NCBI RefSeq assembly: GCF_017813355.1
Contig: NZ_JAGIYZ010000011.1
Span: forward strand, 108,051 to 172,050
From: Roseomonas nitratireducens
Lineage (GTDB): Bacteria > Pseudomonadota > Alphaproteobacteria > Acetobacterales > Acetobacteraceae
Reading direction: 5' to 3'
DNA length: 64,000 nt
Shown: positions 1-7,997 of the stretch, piece by piece
Layout: every line of letters starts with the position of its first letter
How positions within the stretch are numbered: the first letter of the stretch is position 1
Made by a program: the position numbers and the translations under genes
Notes under the pieces: model-generated
The model's database searches: none
Seen by the model: only the letters and a program-made list of their open reading frames with translations
Told to the model about the DNA's origin: nothing

Positions 1-224
1 ACATAGGCATCGCTGCGCCTGTCCGGGCCGAGCAGGTCCGGCACGACGAGCACCGCCGGCAGCCTGGCGGCGGCGGCATTGGGCGGAATGGTGAGCAGGC
101 CGGCCGGCCTGCCGTCCTGCTCCAGCATCACGGGCGGGTCGAGCGTCTCGAGCAGGAGCCGCGCCGAGGCCGGAGCGGCGAGCGCGAGGAGCGGGGCGAG
201 GAGCAGCGGCGCAAGTCTGTTCAT
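1..224 (-). CDS. Secreted alpha/beta-hydrolase-like protein, N-terminal part
   Basis: Only the first 74 codons lie in the window; the gene is read leftward from an ATG at 224 and runs off the left edge. The first ~21 residues are a clear Sec signal peptide (MNRLAPLL, then a Leu/Ala core ending in APASA). The mature start contains PAVLVVPDLLG, which resembles the first core strand and oxyanion region of dienelactone-hydrolase-type alpha/beta hydrolases. The nucleophile elbow lies outside the window, so the family call is tentative, whereas export to the periplasm is fairly safe. The AT-rich tract at about 340-440 is the likely promoter region. Confidence 0.5.
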   Translation of the reverse strand, partial: MNRLAPLLLAPLLALAAPASARLLLETLDPPVMLEQDGRPAGLLTIPPNAAAARLPAVLVVPDLLGPDRRSDAY

Positions 225-339
225 GCCGCGACCGTGGCCGCCGAGGCGCGCCGAATCTGTGCCAACTCGCACAGGCGACGGTGCGGATGCCTGCATCATC
301 GGATCCTCCGCGAGCGGGGAGTATCCGGGAGCCTAGGCA

Positions 340-440
340 TGTTCGATGACTTAGCGGGCGTTAATATTTCTTCAGAGAATACTTTCGATATTCAATATTT
401 CTTTTAAAGAATGAATTCACTATTGAATCTGGACCCATTG
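340..440. promoter_or_regulatory. AT-rich intergenic island, probable promoter region
   Basis: Positions 361-430 hold only 15 G or C in 70 bases, against about 72 % for the window. The tract lies upstream of the leftward hydrolase gene (start 224) and downstream of the leftward isomerase gene (end 475). It contains TATT/AATATT-rich stretches, short inverted runs such as AAGAAT/ATTCTT-like segments, and two copies of ATTGAAT (423-429 and 438-444 region). It may be the promoter or an A/T-preferring protein's binding site; no single -35/-10 pair can be chosen. Confidence 0.35.
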
Positions 441-474
441 AATGCTGGCGATCGCGCGCGGCGGGGATTTCGGT

Positions 475-1194
475 TCAGTCGAGCCGGGCGAGCACCCCGA
501 GCGCAGGCACCCGCGCCGGCGCCGCGCCCGCCGCCCGCAGCGCGCCCCACAGCGCCACCGCGACGGAATCGAGCACCGGCACCGCGGTGACCTCGGCGGC
601 GGCACGCAGGCCGCGGAAATTCGTGCAGTGGATCGCGATCGCGTCGCAGCCTTCCGCCGCGACCTCCGCCGTCAGGCGCGCGACGAGGTCGTCCGGATGC
701 TCGGCGAAGGAGTAGTTGCCCGGATCCTCGAGGTGCCGCTCGGGCCCCGGCTCGTAGCCCGCCGCGGCGAGGTTCGCGAGGATCGCCGCCTGCACGCTGC
801 CGAGATAGGGCGTCACCAGCCCTATGCGCCTGGCGGCGAGCGCGCGCAGAGCGTCATGCAGCGCGAGCGTCGCGGTCGTGGCCGGGATGCCCGTGGCGTC
901 CGTGATGGCGGCGCAGAGCGCGCGGTCGGCCTCGAGCCCGAGCCAGGAGCCCGAGGTGCCGTTCCAGCAGATCGCGTGCACCTTGGCGTCGGCCAGCATC
1001 CCGGCCGCGGCGAGCATGGGGGCCGCGTCGAACTGGCCGGTCGATCCGCCATCGAGCGTGATGGACAGCACGCGCAGGCGCTGGAAATGCGCGGTGATGT
1101 CCGGCGTGCCGGCGAGCAGCGCAGCGGTCGCCGGTTCCAGCACGGTGTTCGACGACGGCGTCAGCATGCCGAGCCGAACGCCCGGCGGGCTCAT
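475..1194 (-). CDS. Asp/Glu racemase superfamily enzyme (maleate isomerase/arylmalonate decarboxylase-like)
   Basis: 239-residue cytosolic enzyme of the aspartate/glutamate racemase fold. The N-terminus RLGMLTPSSNTVLEP is the signature of the maleate cis-trans isomerase/arylmalonate decarboxylase branch. Two conserved-position cysteines are visible: C76 in AICWNGTSGS and C190 in IHCTNFRGL, the pair expected for two-base or cysteine-nucleophile chemistry; RRIGLVTPYL (~122-131) is the usual central strand. The ATG overlaps the permease stop by four bases (ATGA), so it is the last gene of the leftward ABC operon. The transported solute is therefore probably a dicarboxylate or related acid processed here. 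The substrate cannot be read from sequence. Confidence 0.8.
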   Translation of the reverse strand: MSPPGVRLGMLTPSSNTVLEPATAALLAGTPDITAHFQRLRVLSITLDGGSTGQFDAAPMLAAAGMLADAKVHAICWNGTSGSWLGLEADRALCAAITDATGIPATTATLALHDALRALAARRIGLVTPYLGSVQAAILANLAAAGYEPGPERHLEDPGNYSFAEHPDDLVARLTAEVAAEGCDAIAIHCTNFRGLRAAAEVTAVPVLDSVAVALWGALRAAGAAPARVPALGVLARLD

Positions 1195-2024
1195 CCCCCC
1201 GTCGCGAGCCTCGGATCGTTCTGCCCGCGCGTTGCCCATCCCGTCGTCCGCTCCTCGATCGTCACCGCAACCCAGTACATCGCGACACCCATCACGCCGG
1301 TGACGATGAGCCCGGCAAACACCAGCGGCACGTCGAAGCGGGAGGAGGCGACGAGCATCAGATGCCCGATTCCCTCGTTGGCCGCCACCGTCTCGCTGAT
1401 GATCGAGCCCACGAAGGCGACGGTGATCGCGACCTTCAGGGAGGCGAAGAAATACGGCATGGCCCGCGGCAGGCCGACCTTCGTGATGATGTCCCGCGGC
1501 TTCGCACCCAGCGCGCGCAGCACGTCGCGCAATTCCGGTTCCACCGTCGCGATGCCGGTCGCGACATTCACCACGATCGGGAAGAAGGAGATCAGGAAGG
1601 CGGTCAGCACCGCGGGCCAGAAGCCGGCGCCGAACCAAATCACCAGGATCGGCACCACCGCGACCTTGGGCACCGAGTTGAAGGCGATCAGCAGCGGATA
1701 CAGGCCGCGATAGACCAGCACCGAGGACCCGATCGCGACGCCGAGCGCGAGGCCGAAGACCACCGCCATCAGGAAGCCGATCACCGTCGTGACCAGCGTC
1801 GCCCAGGCGTTGGTCAGCAGCGGCTGCCACCACTTGCCCATGCTCTCGGCGATCAGCGTCGGCGCGGGCAGGATGAAGGGCTGGATCGACAGCGCGCGGA
1901 CCAGGATCTCCCACGCGACGAACATGCCGGCGATGACGAGCCAGGGCAGGGCGCGTTCCAGCCGGCGGCGCCGGCGGGCGGCTTCGACCAGCGCCTCGGC
2001 GCTGCGCGGGGCGTCAGCGGGCAT
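1191..2024 (-). CDS. ABC transporter permease (SsuC/TauC/nitrate type)
   Basis: 277-residue inner-membrane permease of the BPD_transp_1 family. After a cytoplasmic basic start (ARRRRRLERALP) come about six hydrophobic helices. The ATPase-docking EAA-type loop is visible near residues 165-190 (LRDVLRALGAKPRDIITKV followed by LPRAMPYFF). FILPAPT near residue 50 is typical of the sulfonate/nitrate/taurine branch. It overlaps the upstream ATPase gene by 11 bases and the downstream isomerase gene by 4, so all three are translated from one message. With the ATPase and the binding protein it should import a small organic anion or thiamine-precursor-like solute. Confidence 0.9.
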   Translation of the reverse strand: MPADAPRSAEALVEAARRRRRLERALPWLVIAGMFVAWEILVRALSIQPFILPAPTLIAESMGKWWQPLLTNAWATLVTTVIGFLMAVVFGLALGVAIGSSVLVYRGLYPLLIAFNSVPKVAVVPILVIWFGAGFWPAVLTAFLISFFPIVVNVATGIATVEPELRDVLRALGAKPRDIITKVGLPRAMPYFFASLKVAITVAFVGSIISETVAANEGIGHLMLVASSRFDVPLVFAGLIVTGVMGVAMYWVAVTIEERTTGWATRGQNDPRLATGG

Positions 2025-2832
2025 CTTCGGCGGCCTCCGCCTTCCGCGCGTCGGATATGCGGTCGCGCAATTCGTGGACGATCGCCTGGAACTCGGCCTG
2101 GTAGGTCAGGTCGAGGCTGCGGCGGCGGGGATAGGGCACGGTGCGTTCCGCGATGATGCGCCCGGGCCGGGAGGACATGATCAGCACCCGGTCCGACAGG
2201 TAGACCGCTTCCTTGAGGTCGTGGGTGACAAGGATGACGGTCGGCTTGCGCGCGATCCAGACATCCTGGAGCACGTCCCACAGATCCTCCCGCGTGAAGA
2301 CGTCGAGCGCGCCGAAGGGCTCGTCCAGCATCAGCAGGCGCGGGTCGTGGATCAGCGCGCGGCAGAGCGAGGCGCGCTGCTGCATCCCGCCCGAGAGCTG
2401 CCAGGGGAATTTCGCCTCGAACCCCGCGAGCCCCACCAGCTTGAGCAGGTCGCGCGCCTTGCGCTCGTACATGCCGCGCTGGGCGCGCAACTGCTTGCGG
2501 TGCGGCTGCACCACCTCGAGCGGCAGCATCACGTTGTCGAGGATGTTCCGCCAGGGCAGCAGCGTGGGGTTCTGGAAGGCCATGCCGGCGATCGACAGCG
2601 GGCCCGCGACTTCCTGCCCGCCGACGATGACCGTGCCTTCCGTCGGCGGCCACAGGCCGGTGACCAGGCGCATGAGGGTGGATTTGCCGCAGCCCGAGGG
2701 GCCGACGACGGCGACGAACTCGCCCTCCCCGACATCGAGGCTGGCTTCGCGAAGGGCGAGCGTGCCCTCCACGCCGCCATAGCGCATGGCGACGTTGTCG
2801 ATCTGGACGAAGGGGCGGGCGGCGAGGGTCAT
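2014..2832 (-). CDS. ABC transporter ATP-binding protein (SsuB/TauB-like)
   Basis: 272-residue ATPase subunit. All nucleotide-binding motifs are present in order: Walker A GPSGCGKST (~46), Q-loop AFQNP, signature LSGGMQQRAS, Walker B RLLMLDEPFGALD and switch histidine VTHD. The ATG at 2832 was chosen because MTLAARPFVQIDNVAMRYGG aligns with family N-termini; the longer open frame upstream crosses the hairpin repeat at 2868-2963 and is not coding. The repeat and a small GGCACG/CGTGCC hairpin (2845-2859) separate it from the binding-protein gene, which may lower its expression relative to that gene. Confidence 0.92.
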   Translation of the reverse strand: MTLAARPFVQIDNVAMRYGGVEGTLALREASLDVGEGEFVAVVGPSGCGKSTLMRLVTGLWPPTEGTVIVGGQEVAGPLSIAGMAFQNPTLLPWRNILDNVMLPLEVVQPHRKQLRAQRGMYERKARDLLKLVGLAGFEAKFPWQLSGGMQQRASLCRALIHDPRLLMLDEPFGALDVFTREDLWDVLQDVWIARKPTVILVTHDLKEAVYLSDRVLIMSSRPGRIIAERTVPYPRRRSLDLTYQAEFQAIVHELRDRISDARKAEAAEDAR

Positions 2833-2867
2833 GGGGTGTGTCCTGGCACGTGGCGTGCCGGAAGGCC

Positions 2868-2963
2868 GGGGGGAGAAGGGAACTTCTCCCCCCGGACCCC
2901 CCTCAACCTTCTTTGGAACCAGAAAGACAAAGAAGGGAGGGGGTGCGGGGGAGGTTCTCCTCC
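2868..2963. repeat. Dispersed hairpin repeat, copy 1
   Basis: The 135-base gap between the binding-protein and ATPase genes is almost filled by three consecutive stem-loops: an 11-bp perfect stem 2868-2878/2883-2893 with GGAA loop, a 9-bp stem 2907-2915/2928-2936, and GGAGG-TTCT-CCTCC at 2950-2963. The blocks CCCCCCTCAACCTTCTTTG and GGAGGGGGTGCGGGGGAGGT recur, in inverse orientation, at 22,424-22,550, and a half copy is found near 48,905-48,939. It is therefore a dispersed intergenic element rather than a unique terminator. Being inside an operon it may act as a partial terminator or an mRNA-stabilising structure. Confidence 0.75.
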
Positions 2964-2971
2964 GCGGCCCT

Positions 2972-3994
2972 TCAGATCGCGCGATCGGCGGCCGGCGGCA
3001 GGAAGTCCGGCGTGTAGATCTGCGCCGCCTGCAGTCGCGGCTGGAGGTTGTAGGCCTCCTCCACCGCCCGGATGCCCGTCTGCAGCCGCGCCATGTCGAC
3101 GCTGGACAGGCCGTTGGCGCGCACATGGTCGCTCATGATCACGCGCTCGAGGTTCAGCTGGTGCCGCTCGCGTTCCAGCGCGACGTCGGTCAGCGGCTCG
3201 ATGCGCCGCAGCGTGTCGATCATCTCCTGCCCGTTGCGCACCGTCTCGCGGAAGCCCTTCATCAGGGCCGCGGTCGCGCCCCGGACGATGGCCGGGTTGC
3301 GCTCGATGAAGGCGCGGGTGGTCAGCAGCGCGCCGCCATACAGGTTCAGCCCGTGGTCGTAGTACATCATCACCCGCTGCGCCGGGTGATCCAGCCCGAT
3401 GCCCTTCAGCGCCAGGGCCGAGGTGGTGACGAAGCCCGTCACGCCATCGGCCTCGCGGCGGACCAGCATCGGCTCCCGCAGCGCGGGCGTGACCGAGATG
3501 AAGTTCACGCGGCTCGCATCGATGCCGGCGGCCTTTGCGAAGGCGGGGAACAGTTGGCGCCCGGCGTCGAAATCGGGTGCGGCGAGCCGCTTGCCTTCCA
3601 GGTCCCTGGGCGTGCGGATCGGCCCGTCGGCGCGGACGATGGCGCAGAGCGGGCTGCGGTCGTGCAGCACGGCGACGGCGACGATGCCGCGGTCCGGGTT
3701 TTCCGCCATGAAGCGGATGGCCGGGTTCAGGTCGGCATAGCCCATGTCGTAGGAGCCGCCGGCGAGCGCCACCGGCACGCCGCCCGAGCCCTGGCCGCGG
3801 TCGATCGTCACCTCGATGCCGGCTTCGCGGAAATAGCCCTTCTCGCGCGCGAGCAGGGCGAAGGCGTTGGGCGACTGGAAGGCCCAGTCGAGGGTCATGC
3901 GCAGCCTCTGCGCCTGGGCGCGCGCCACATGGGGCGCGGCGAGCAGCCCGCCCGCCGCGAGGAGGGCGGTGCGCCGCGTGAAGCCTGGGACCAT
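2972..3994 (-). CDS. ABC transporter substrate-binding protein (NMT1/THI5-like)
   Basis: 340-residue periplasmic binding protein and first gene of the ABC operon. It starts with a Tat-like signal (FTRRTALLAAGGLLAAP, cleavage near VARAQA, residue ~26). LRMTLDWAFQSPNAFALLA is the standard first strand/helix of the NMT1/THI5/SsuA family, followed by KGYFREAGIEVTI and the GYADLNPAI loop. The ATG at 3994 places the signal correctly; the upstream extension is Pro/Arg-rich and unlike any export signal. Family members bind thiamine precursors, sulfonates, nitrate or aromatic acids, and sequence alone does not choose among them; the co-transcribed isomerase favours a carboxylic acid. Confidence 0.88.
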   Translation of the reverse strand: MVPGFTRRTALLAAGGLLAAPHVARAQAQRLRMTLDWAFQSPNAFALLAREKGYFREAGIEVTIDRGQGSGGVPVALAGGSYDMGYADLNPAIRFMAENPDRGIVAVAVLHDRSPLCAIVRADGPIRTPRDLEGKRLAAPDFDAGRQLFPAFAKAAGIDASRVNFISVTPALREPMLVRREADGVTGFVTTSALALKGIGLDHPAQRVMMYYDHGLNLYGGALLTTRAFIERNPAIVRGATAALMKGFRETVRNGQEMIDTLRRIEPLTDVALERERHQLNLERVIMSDHVRANGLSSVDMARLQTGIRAVEEAYNLQPRLQAAQIYTPDFLPPAADRAI

Positions 3995-4127
3995 CGGTTC
4001 TGTCTCCCTGAACGCCTGTTGGCGGCATTCTCTGCGGCAAGGAGACGGTCCAGGGCAAGGGCGCGGCGGACCGAAGATCGGGCCGGCCCCGCGATTCTGC
4101 CCAGGAGATATGCGCCCATGCCCTGAT

Positions 4128-4778
4128 TCAGGGCGGAACCATGAAGGCGGAGGCGGCGCAGGCGCGGCCGAGCAGGGAGCGCATCGCCGGGTTCTCATGC
4201 CCCTCATGCGCCGTCAGCGCCTCCATGGGGCAGAAATACTCATGCGGGTGCGGCACCTGGTGGCGGGCGAAGCCGTCATACTGGTCCCTCTGCAGGCCAT
4301 AGAGCACGCGCAGGTCCCGCACCGGCAGGGTAAGGCCCGCGCCAGGCGCGGCCGACAGGAAGGGGATGATCGCCCAGCGCGGGGTGGTGTCGTTGGCCTG
4401 CAGCGGCGCGAGCAGCCAGGGCAGCGGGCAATGGGCGAGCAGCGCGACGGTGGAGGGCGCGAAGCGCGACCGCTTGTCGAGCAGGTTCTGGTAGGTCGAG
4501 CAGGCCTCGATGCAGAGGATGTCGGCATAGGGGTCCTCCGCCGTGCCGCCGAAATGCAGCCAGAGCCCGTCGGGGATGGTGCGCATGCGGTCGGAGCCCG
4601 GGATCTTGAGGTAGGGCTGGGCGACGGGTTCGCCCTCGCTCGGCCGGCCGCGCATCCAGGCCCCCTCGGCGCCGAGCGCCGCGGTGCCCGGCGGCCGCTG
4701 CGGCCAGGTCCTGAGCCGGTCGCGGATGACGTTGTCGAGGCGCTTGGGGTGTCGCGCCGACGGGCCGGTGGCACTCAT
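4128..4778 (-). CDS. Conserved hypothetical protein
   Basis: 216 residues, no signal peptide or membrane helix. Third codon positions are strongly G/C, so it is a real gene. It is rich in aromatic and histidine residues (LWLHFGGTAEDPYADILCIEA, ARHQVPHPHEYFCPMEAL) and has conserved-looking Cys residues, but I do not recognise a family. It lies 133 bases upstream of the ABC binding-protein gene in the same direction and could be co-transcribed with it. The upstream 216-base gap (4,779-4,994) presumably holds its promoter. Confidence 0.65.
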   Translation of the reverse strand: MSATGPSARHPKRLDNVIRDRLRTWPQRPPGTAALGAEGAWMRGRPSEGEPVAQPYLKIPGSDRMRTIPDGLWLHFGGTAEDPYADILCIEACSTYQNLLDKRSRFAPSTVALLAHCPLPWLLAPLQANDTTPRWAIIPFLSAAPGAGLTLPVRDLRVLYGLQRDQYDGFARHQVPHPHEYFCPMEALTAHEGHENPAMRSLLGRACAASAFMVPP

Positions 4779-4994
4779 GGTGGGAGACCGTCGTCCTTCT
4801 CAACCTATGCGCGAATATCTCCATCTGACACGGGCGCGTGACAAGTGGAATCGACATCGGAATGATGCGTGGCGGCCAAATTCACGGAAGAAAAACGCGA
4901 GTCGCCACGGCGCGCTCCGCGCCGGACCTCATCTTCCGCATGAGGTCGGCGGGCTAAGGGATTCCGCGGATTCGCCGTGCCGCCGAAGCCCCGG

Positions 4995-5504
4995 CTACTC
5001 CTTGCCGGTGGCCTTGGTGCTGGCCGCGATGCGGTCGGTGATGGCGAGCACCAGCGCGCCGACCAGGAACACCGCATGCAGCCCGAGCGCCCAGGCGAGC
5101 GTCCGGTCCGAGTAGCCATCCCCGCGCATGAACATCTGCAGCAGCTGGATCGAGGAGATCGCGACGATCGACCCCGCCAGCTTCACCTTGAGGTTCCCCG
5201 GGTCGAGCTTGCGGATCCAGGACATCCCCTCCGCCTTGGTCCCTTCCCCGAAGGGCTGCACCAGGCTGTCCCAGGAGGCGAGGATGACCATCACCACCAG
5301 CGCCGCGACCAGCGTCCAGTCGAGCAGGTGCAGCAGGTCGAGCAGCGCCTGGTCCTCGGGCGCGCTGAACACCGTGGTGCCGAACTTCCACAGCTTCGTC
5401 AGGTAGCGCAGGGCGAAAAGCCCGAGCGCCACCGTCAGCCCGATCAGGAAGATCGCGGCGAGCCACCGGCTGGCCAGAATGAGGTTGGCGAGAATCGGCC
5501 GCAT
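4995..5504 (-). CDS. UPF0114 (YqhA-type) inner-membrane protein
   Basis: 169 residues with three to four hydrophobic segments (about 11-30, 57-76, 110-128, 140-158). The pattern ASRWLAAIFLIGLTVALGLFA, then DWTLVAALVVMVI and GNLKVKLAGSIVAISSIQLLQ-like text, is that of the UPF0114/TIGR00645 family. The function is unknown; E. coli YqhA is an inner-membrane protein. The ATG at 5504 begins directly before the first helix. It is transcribed divergently from ridA, sharing a 57-base gap, which must contain both ribosome-binding sites. Confidence 0.85.
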   Translation of the reverse strand: MRPILANLILASRWLAAIFLIGLTVALGLFALRYLTKLWKFGTTVFSAPEDQALLDLLHLLDWTLVAALVVMVILASWDSLVQPFGEGTKAEGMSWIRKLDPGNLKVKLAGSIVAISSIQLLQMFMRGDGYSDRTLAWALGLHAVFLVGALVLAITDRIAASTKATGKE

Positions 5505-5561
5505 GGGATGAACCTCCGTGCGCGCATATGGCCGATCCGCGGCCAGGAAGGGAGTGACGTC

Positions 5562-5918
5562 ATGCTGATTCGGCGGTTGGCGGAGGAAGGGCGCCTGTCC
5601 GGCGCGGTGGTCGCCGGCGGCTTCGTCTGGCTGGCGGGCCAGGTCGCGGACGACGCGACGCTCGACGCCGAGGGCCAGACCGCGGACATCCTGCGCCAGG
5701 TGGACGCGCTGCTGGCCGAAGCCGGGACCGACAAGCGCGCCCTGGTCTCCGTGACCGTGGTGCTGGCCGACATCCGCGACGCGCCGGGCATGAACCGCGC
5801 CTGGGATGCCTGGCTCGACCCCGCCCACAAGCCTGCGCGGATGACGATCGAGGCGCCGCTCGTCGATCCCGCCTGGAAGGTCGAGATCACCGGGGTGGCG
5901 CTGGCACCCGCCGCGTGA
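5562..5918 (+). CDS. RidA family (YjgF/YER057c/UK114) protein
   Basis: 118-residue cytosolic protein. RidA-type enzymes hydrolyse reactive enamine/imine intermediates from PLP enzymes, but this one belongs to a branch that starts MLIRRLAEEGRLSGAVVAGGFVWLAGQVADD, with the RidA hallmarks GQVADD, LLAEAGTDKRALVSVTV, and DPAHKPARMTIEAPLVDP. The arginine expected near residue 105 in canonical RidA (xRxxV) corresponds to PARMTIE. The ATG at 5562 follows GGAG. Its TGA overlaps the GTG of the channel gene, so the two are coupled. Confidence 0.85.
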   Translation: MLIRRLAEEGRLSGAVVAGGFVWLAGQVADDATLDAEGQTADILRQVDALLAEAGTDKRALVSVTVVLADIRDAPGMNRAWDAWLDPAHKPARMTIEAPLVDPAWKVEITGVALAPAA

Positions 5919-6865
5919 ACCCTGCCGCGCCGCGCCGCCGCCTGCCGCAGGGCTGGCTGCGCTCGTTCGCCATGACGCTCGGCTTCGGGCTGCTGGTCGC
6001 GGGCGGGGTGGCGGACCAGGGGACGGTGTTCCCCTACCTCGTCATCGGCGTCGCGGCCCTCGGCCTGGGCACGCTCTACCTGCTGTTCCCGCACGGGCTG
6101 CATGTCGCCTTCGGGACCTCGGCGGGGCTCGCCGTCTATGCCTGCCTGTTTGCCGTGATGGGGCGCGCGGCCTTCCCCCTGGCGCCCGACCTTGCGCGCG
6201 CCGTCGCCTTCCTGCTGCCCGTCGTCACCTTCCTCGCCGCGGTGTGGTGGCGGCGGCGGTCGCTCCGGCTGGTGGCGGAACAGGAACATCCCTTCGACCT
6301 GGGGCACCTGCCGCGCATGGCGCGCTGGCTGATCCCGGTCTGGGCGGTGGGCGCCTTCTCGCTCGCCCTGCCGGTGAACCGCCTGCCGATGCTGGAGCAG
6401 GGGACGGCGATCATCGCGGCGATGGGTGTGATCGCGCTGGTGGTCGCCGCCTCGGTGCGCGGCGTCGTGCTGCTGCTGACCGACATGGCGCTGATCACCG
6501 AGGAACTGGCCGGGCGCGCCGCGCGCATCCTGGTGCCCATCGTCGCCTTCCTGGCGATGTACGCGATGCTGGTGGTGGTCTTCGCCTGCTTCTACCGCAT
6601 CGCCCAGGGGCTCTCGCTGGAGCCGCTGTTCCACGGGCCGCAGGGGCCGGTGCCGCTGCCCTTCCCCGATGCGCTCTATTTCAGCCTGATCACCCAGGCG
6701 ACGGTCGGCTATGGCGACCTCACCCCGCATGACGACGGCATCCGGCTGCTGGCATCGATCCAGGTGATCGCAGGCCAGGTGCTGCTGCTGTTCGGCTTCG
6801 CCGAGATCATGCGCACGCGGCGCGCGCTCGGCGCCGACCATGCCGCGCGGCGGCAGGCGGATTGA
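5915..6865 (+). CDS. Potassium-channel-like membrane protein
   Basis: 316 residues with about six to seven hydrophobic helices. The C-terminal third is a pore module: an outer helix (~207-227), a pore helix PDALYFSLITQA, the K+ selectivity filter TVGYGDLTP (residues 263-271) and an inner helix (~276-293). The N-terminal half carries extra helices unrelated to voltage-sensor S4 (no regular Arg spacing seen). It should be a homotetrameric K+ channel in the inner membrane. The GTG start overlaps the ridA stop (GTGA), an unexpected pairing. No C-terminal TrkA/RCK domain is present. Confidence 0.8.
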   Translation: MNPAAPRRRLPQGWLRSFAMTLGFGLLVAGGVADQGTVFPYLVIGVAALGLGTLYLLFPHGLHVAFGTSAGLAVYACLFAVMGRAAFPLAPDLARAVAFLLPVVTFLAAVWWRRRSLRLVAEQEHPFDLGHLPRMARWLIPVWAVGAFSLALPVNRLPMLEQGTAIIAAMGVIALVVAASVRGVVLLLTDMALITEELAGRAARILVPIVAFLAMYAMLVVVFACFYRIAQGLSLEPLFHGPQGPVPLPFPDALYFSLITQATVGYGDLTPHDDGIRLLASIQVIAGQVLLLFGFAEIMRTRRALGADHAARRQAD

Positions 6866-6994
6866 ACTTCCCCGGCGTGCGCGGCGCGCCGGAATCGCGT
6901 ATCCCGCGCGGCATCGCAAATCGGCCCCGGGCGCGGCGACATTCCGCCGCATTCCGGGACGACCATCAGGGCACTGGAAAGGATCGACCGCAGG

Positions 6995-7987
6995 ATGGTG
7001 ACCCCTGGCTTCTGGCGTGGCCGCCGCGTGCTGGTGACGGGGGGCGCGGGCTTCCTCGGCTCGAACCTCTGCCACGCGCTGGCCGGGCTCGGCGCGCGCG
7101 TCACGGCGCTCGACGCGATGATGCCCGATGGCGGCGCCTCGGCCCGCAACCTCGACGGCGCGGGCGTGCTGCTGGTGCGCGGGGACATCCGCGACACCGA
7201 GCTCCATTCCCTGTGCGAGGGCGTGGACGTGCTGTTCAACATGGCCGCCCAGACCTCCCACATGGGCGGGCAGAAGGACCCGGTCGCCGACATCGCCATC
7301 AACGCCGTCGCCCAGGTGCGGCTCATCGGCGTGATGCGGGAAGTCGCGCCCAGGGCGGCGGTGGTGCACGCCTCCACCCGCCAGTTCTACGGCCGCCCGC
7401 GCAGCCTGCCGGTCGATGAGCTTCATCCGGTCAATCCGCCCGACGCCAACGGCGTGTCGAAATGGGCGGGGGAACAGTACTGGCTGCTGGAACAGCGGGT
7501 GCACCACCGCCCCGTCGTCTCGCTGCGCCTGACCAATTGCTACGGGCCGCGGCTGCGCATCCGCGATGCGCGGCAGACCTTCCTCGGCATCTGGATCCGC
7601 CGCGTGCTGGAAGGCGAGCCCTTCGAGGTCTGGGGTGGCGCCCAGCTGCGCGACCTGACCTATGCCGACGACGTGACCGACGCCTTCCTGGTCGCCGCCG
7701 AGAAGGCGTCCGAACCGGCGCTCGCCGGCCAGGTCTTCAACATCGGCGGCAGCCCGCCCGTGTCGCTGACCGACCTCGCGCGGCGGCTGATCGCGGCCAA
7801 TGGCGGGCAGGGGTCCTTCGAGACGAAGGAATTCCCCGCCGATCGCGCGCCGATCGATATCGGGTCCTACGCCGCCGACGACCGCGCCTTCCGAAACGCT
7901 TCAGGCTGGGCGCCGAAGGTCGACCTGGATGAGGGGCTCTCCCGCTCCCTCGCATGGTATCGTCCCCGCCTCGCCGACTATCTTTAA
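6995..7987 (+). CDS. Extended-SDR nucleotide-sugar epimerase/dehydratase
   Basis: 330 residues. The Rossmann motif TGGAGFLGSN (residues 16-25) binds NAD(P), with D-x-R/D-I-R-D and a late sugar-binding half (TNCYGPRLRIRDARQTFLG, then DLTYADDVTDAF). It probably modifies a nucleotide sugar for the aminotransferase and glycosyltransferase that follow 10 bases and 1.2 kb downstream. Oddly, the SDR catalytic YxxxK reads NGVSK: tyrosine is replaced by asparagine, with lysine kept. I recall a subgroup of surface-polysaccharide epimerases with the same N-G-x-x/S-K pattern, so this is probably natural rather than a lesion. Confidence 0.88.
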   Translation: MVTPGFWRGRRVLVTGGAGFLGSNLCHALAGLGARVTALDAMMPDGGASARNLDGAGVLLVRGDIRDTELHSLCEGVDVLFNMAAQTSHMGGQKDPVADIAINAVAQVRLIGVMREVAPRAAVVHASTRQFYGRPRSLPVDELHPVNPPDANGVSKWAGEQYWLLEQRVHHRPVVSLRLTNCYGPRLRIRDARQTFLGIWIRRVLEGEPFEVWGGAQLRDLTYADDVTDAFLVAAEKASEPALAGQVFNIGGSPPVSLTDLARRLIAANGGQGSFETKEFPADRAPIDIGSYAADDRAFRNASGWAPKVDLDEGLSRSLAWYRPRLADYL

Positions 7988-7997
7988 GGCCCTGCCC

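Noticed and set aside
442..1713. Long rightward open frame antisense to the isomerase and permease genes
   Set aside because: His/Arg/Glu-rich antisense shadow of two well-supported genes.
2844..2859. TGGCACG resembling a sigma-54 -24 element in front of the ABC ATPase gene
   Set aside because: The -12 half reads GTGC and it points away from the ATPase; it is better explained as the GGCACG/CGTGCC hairpin.
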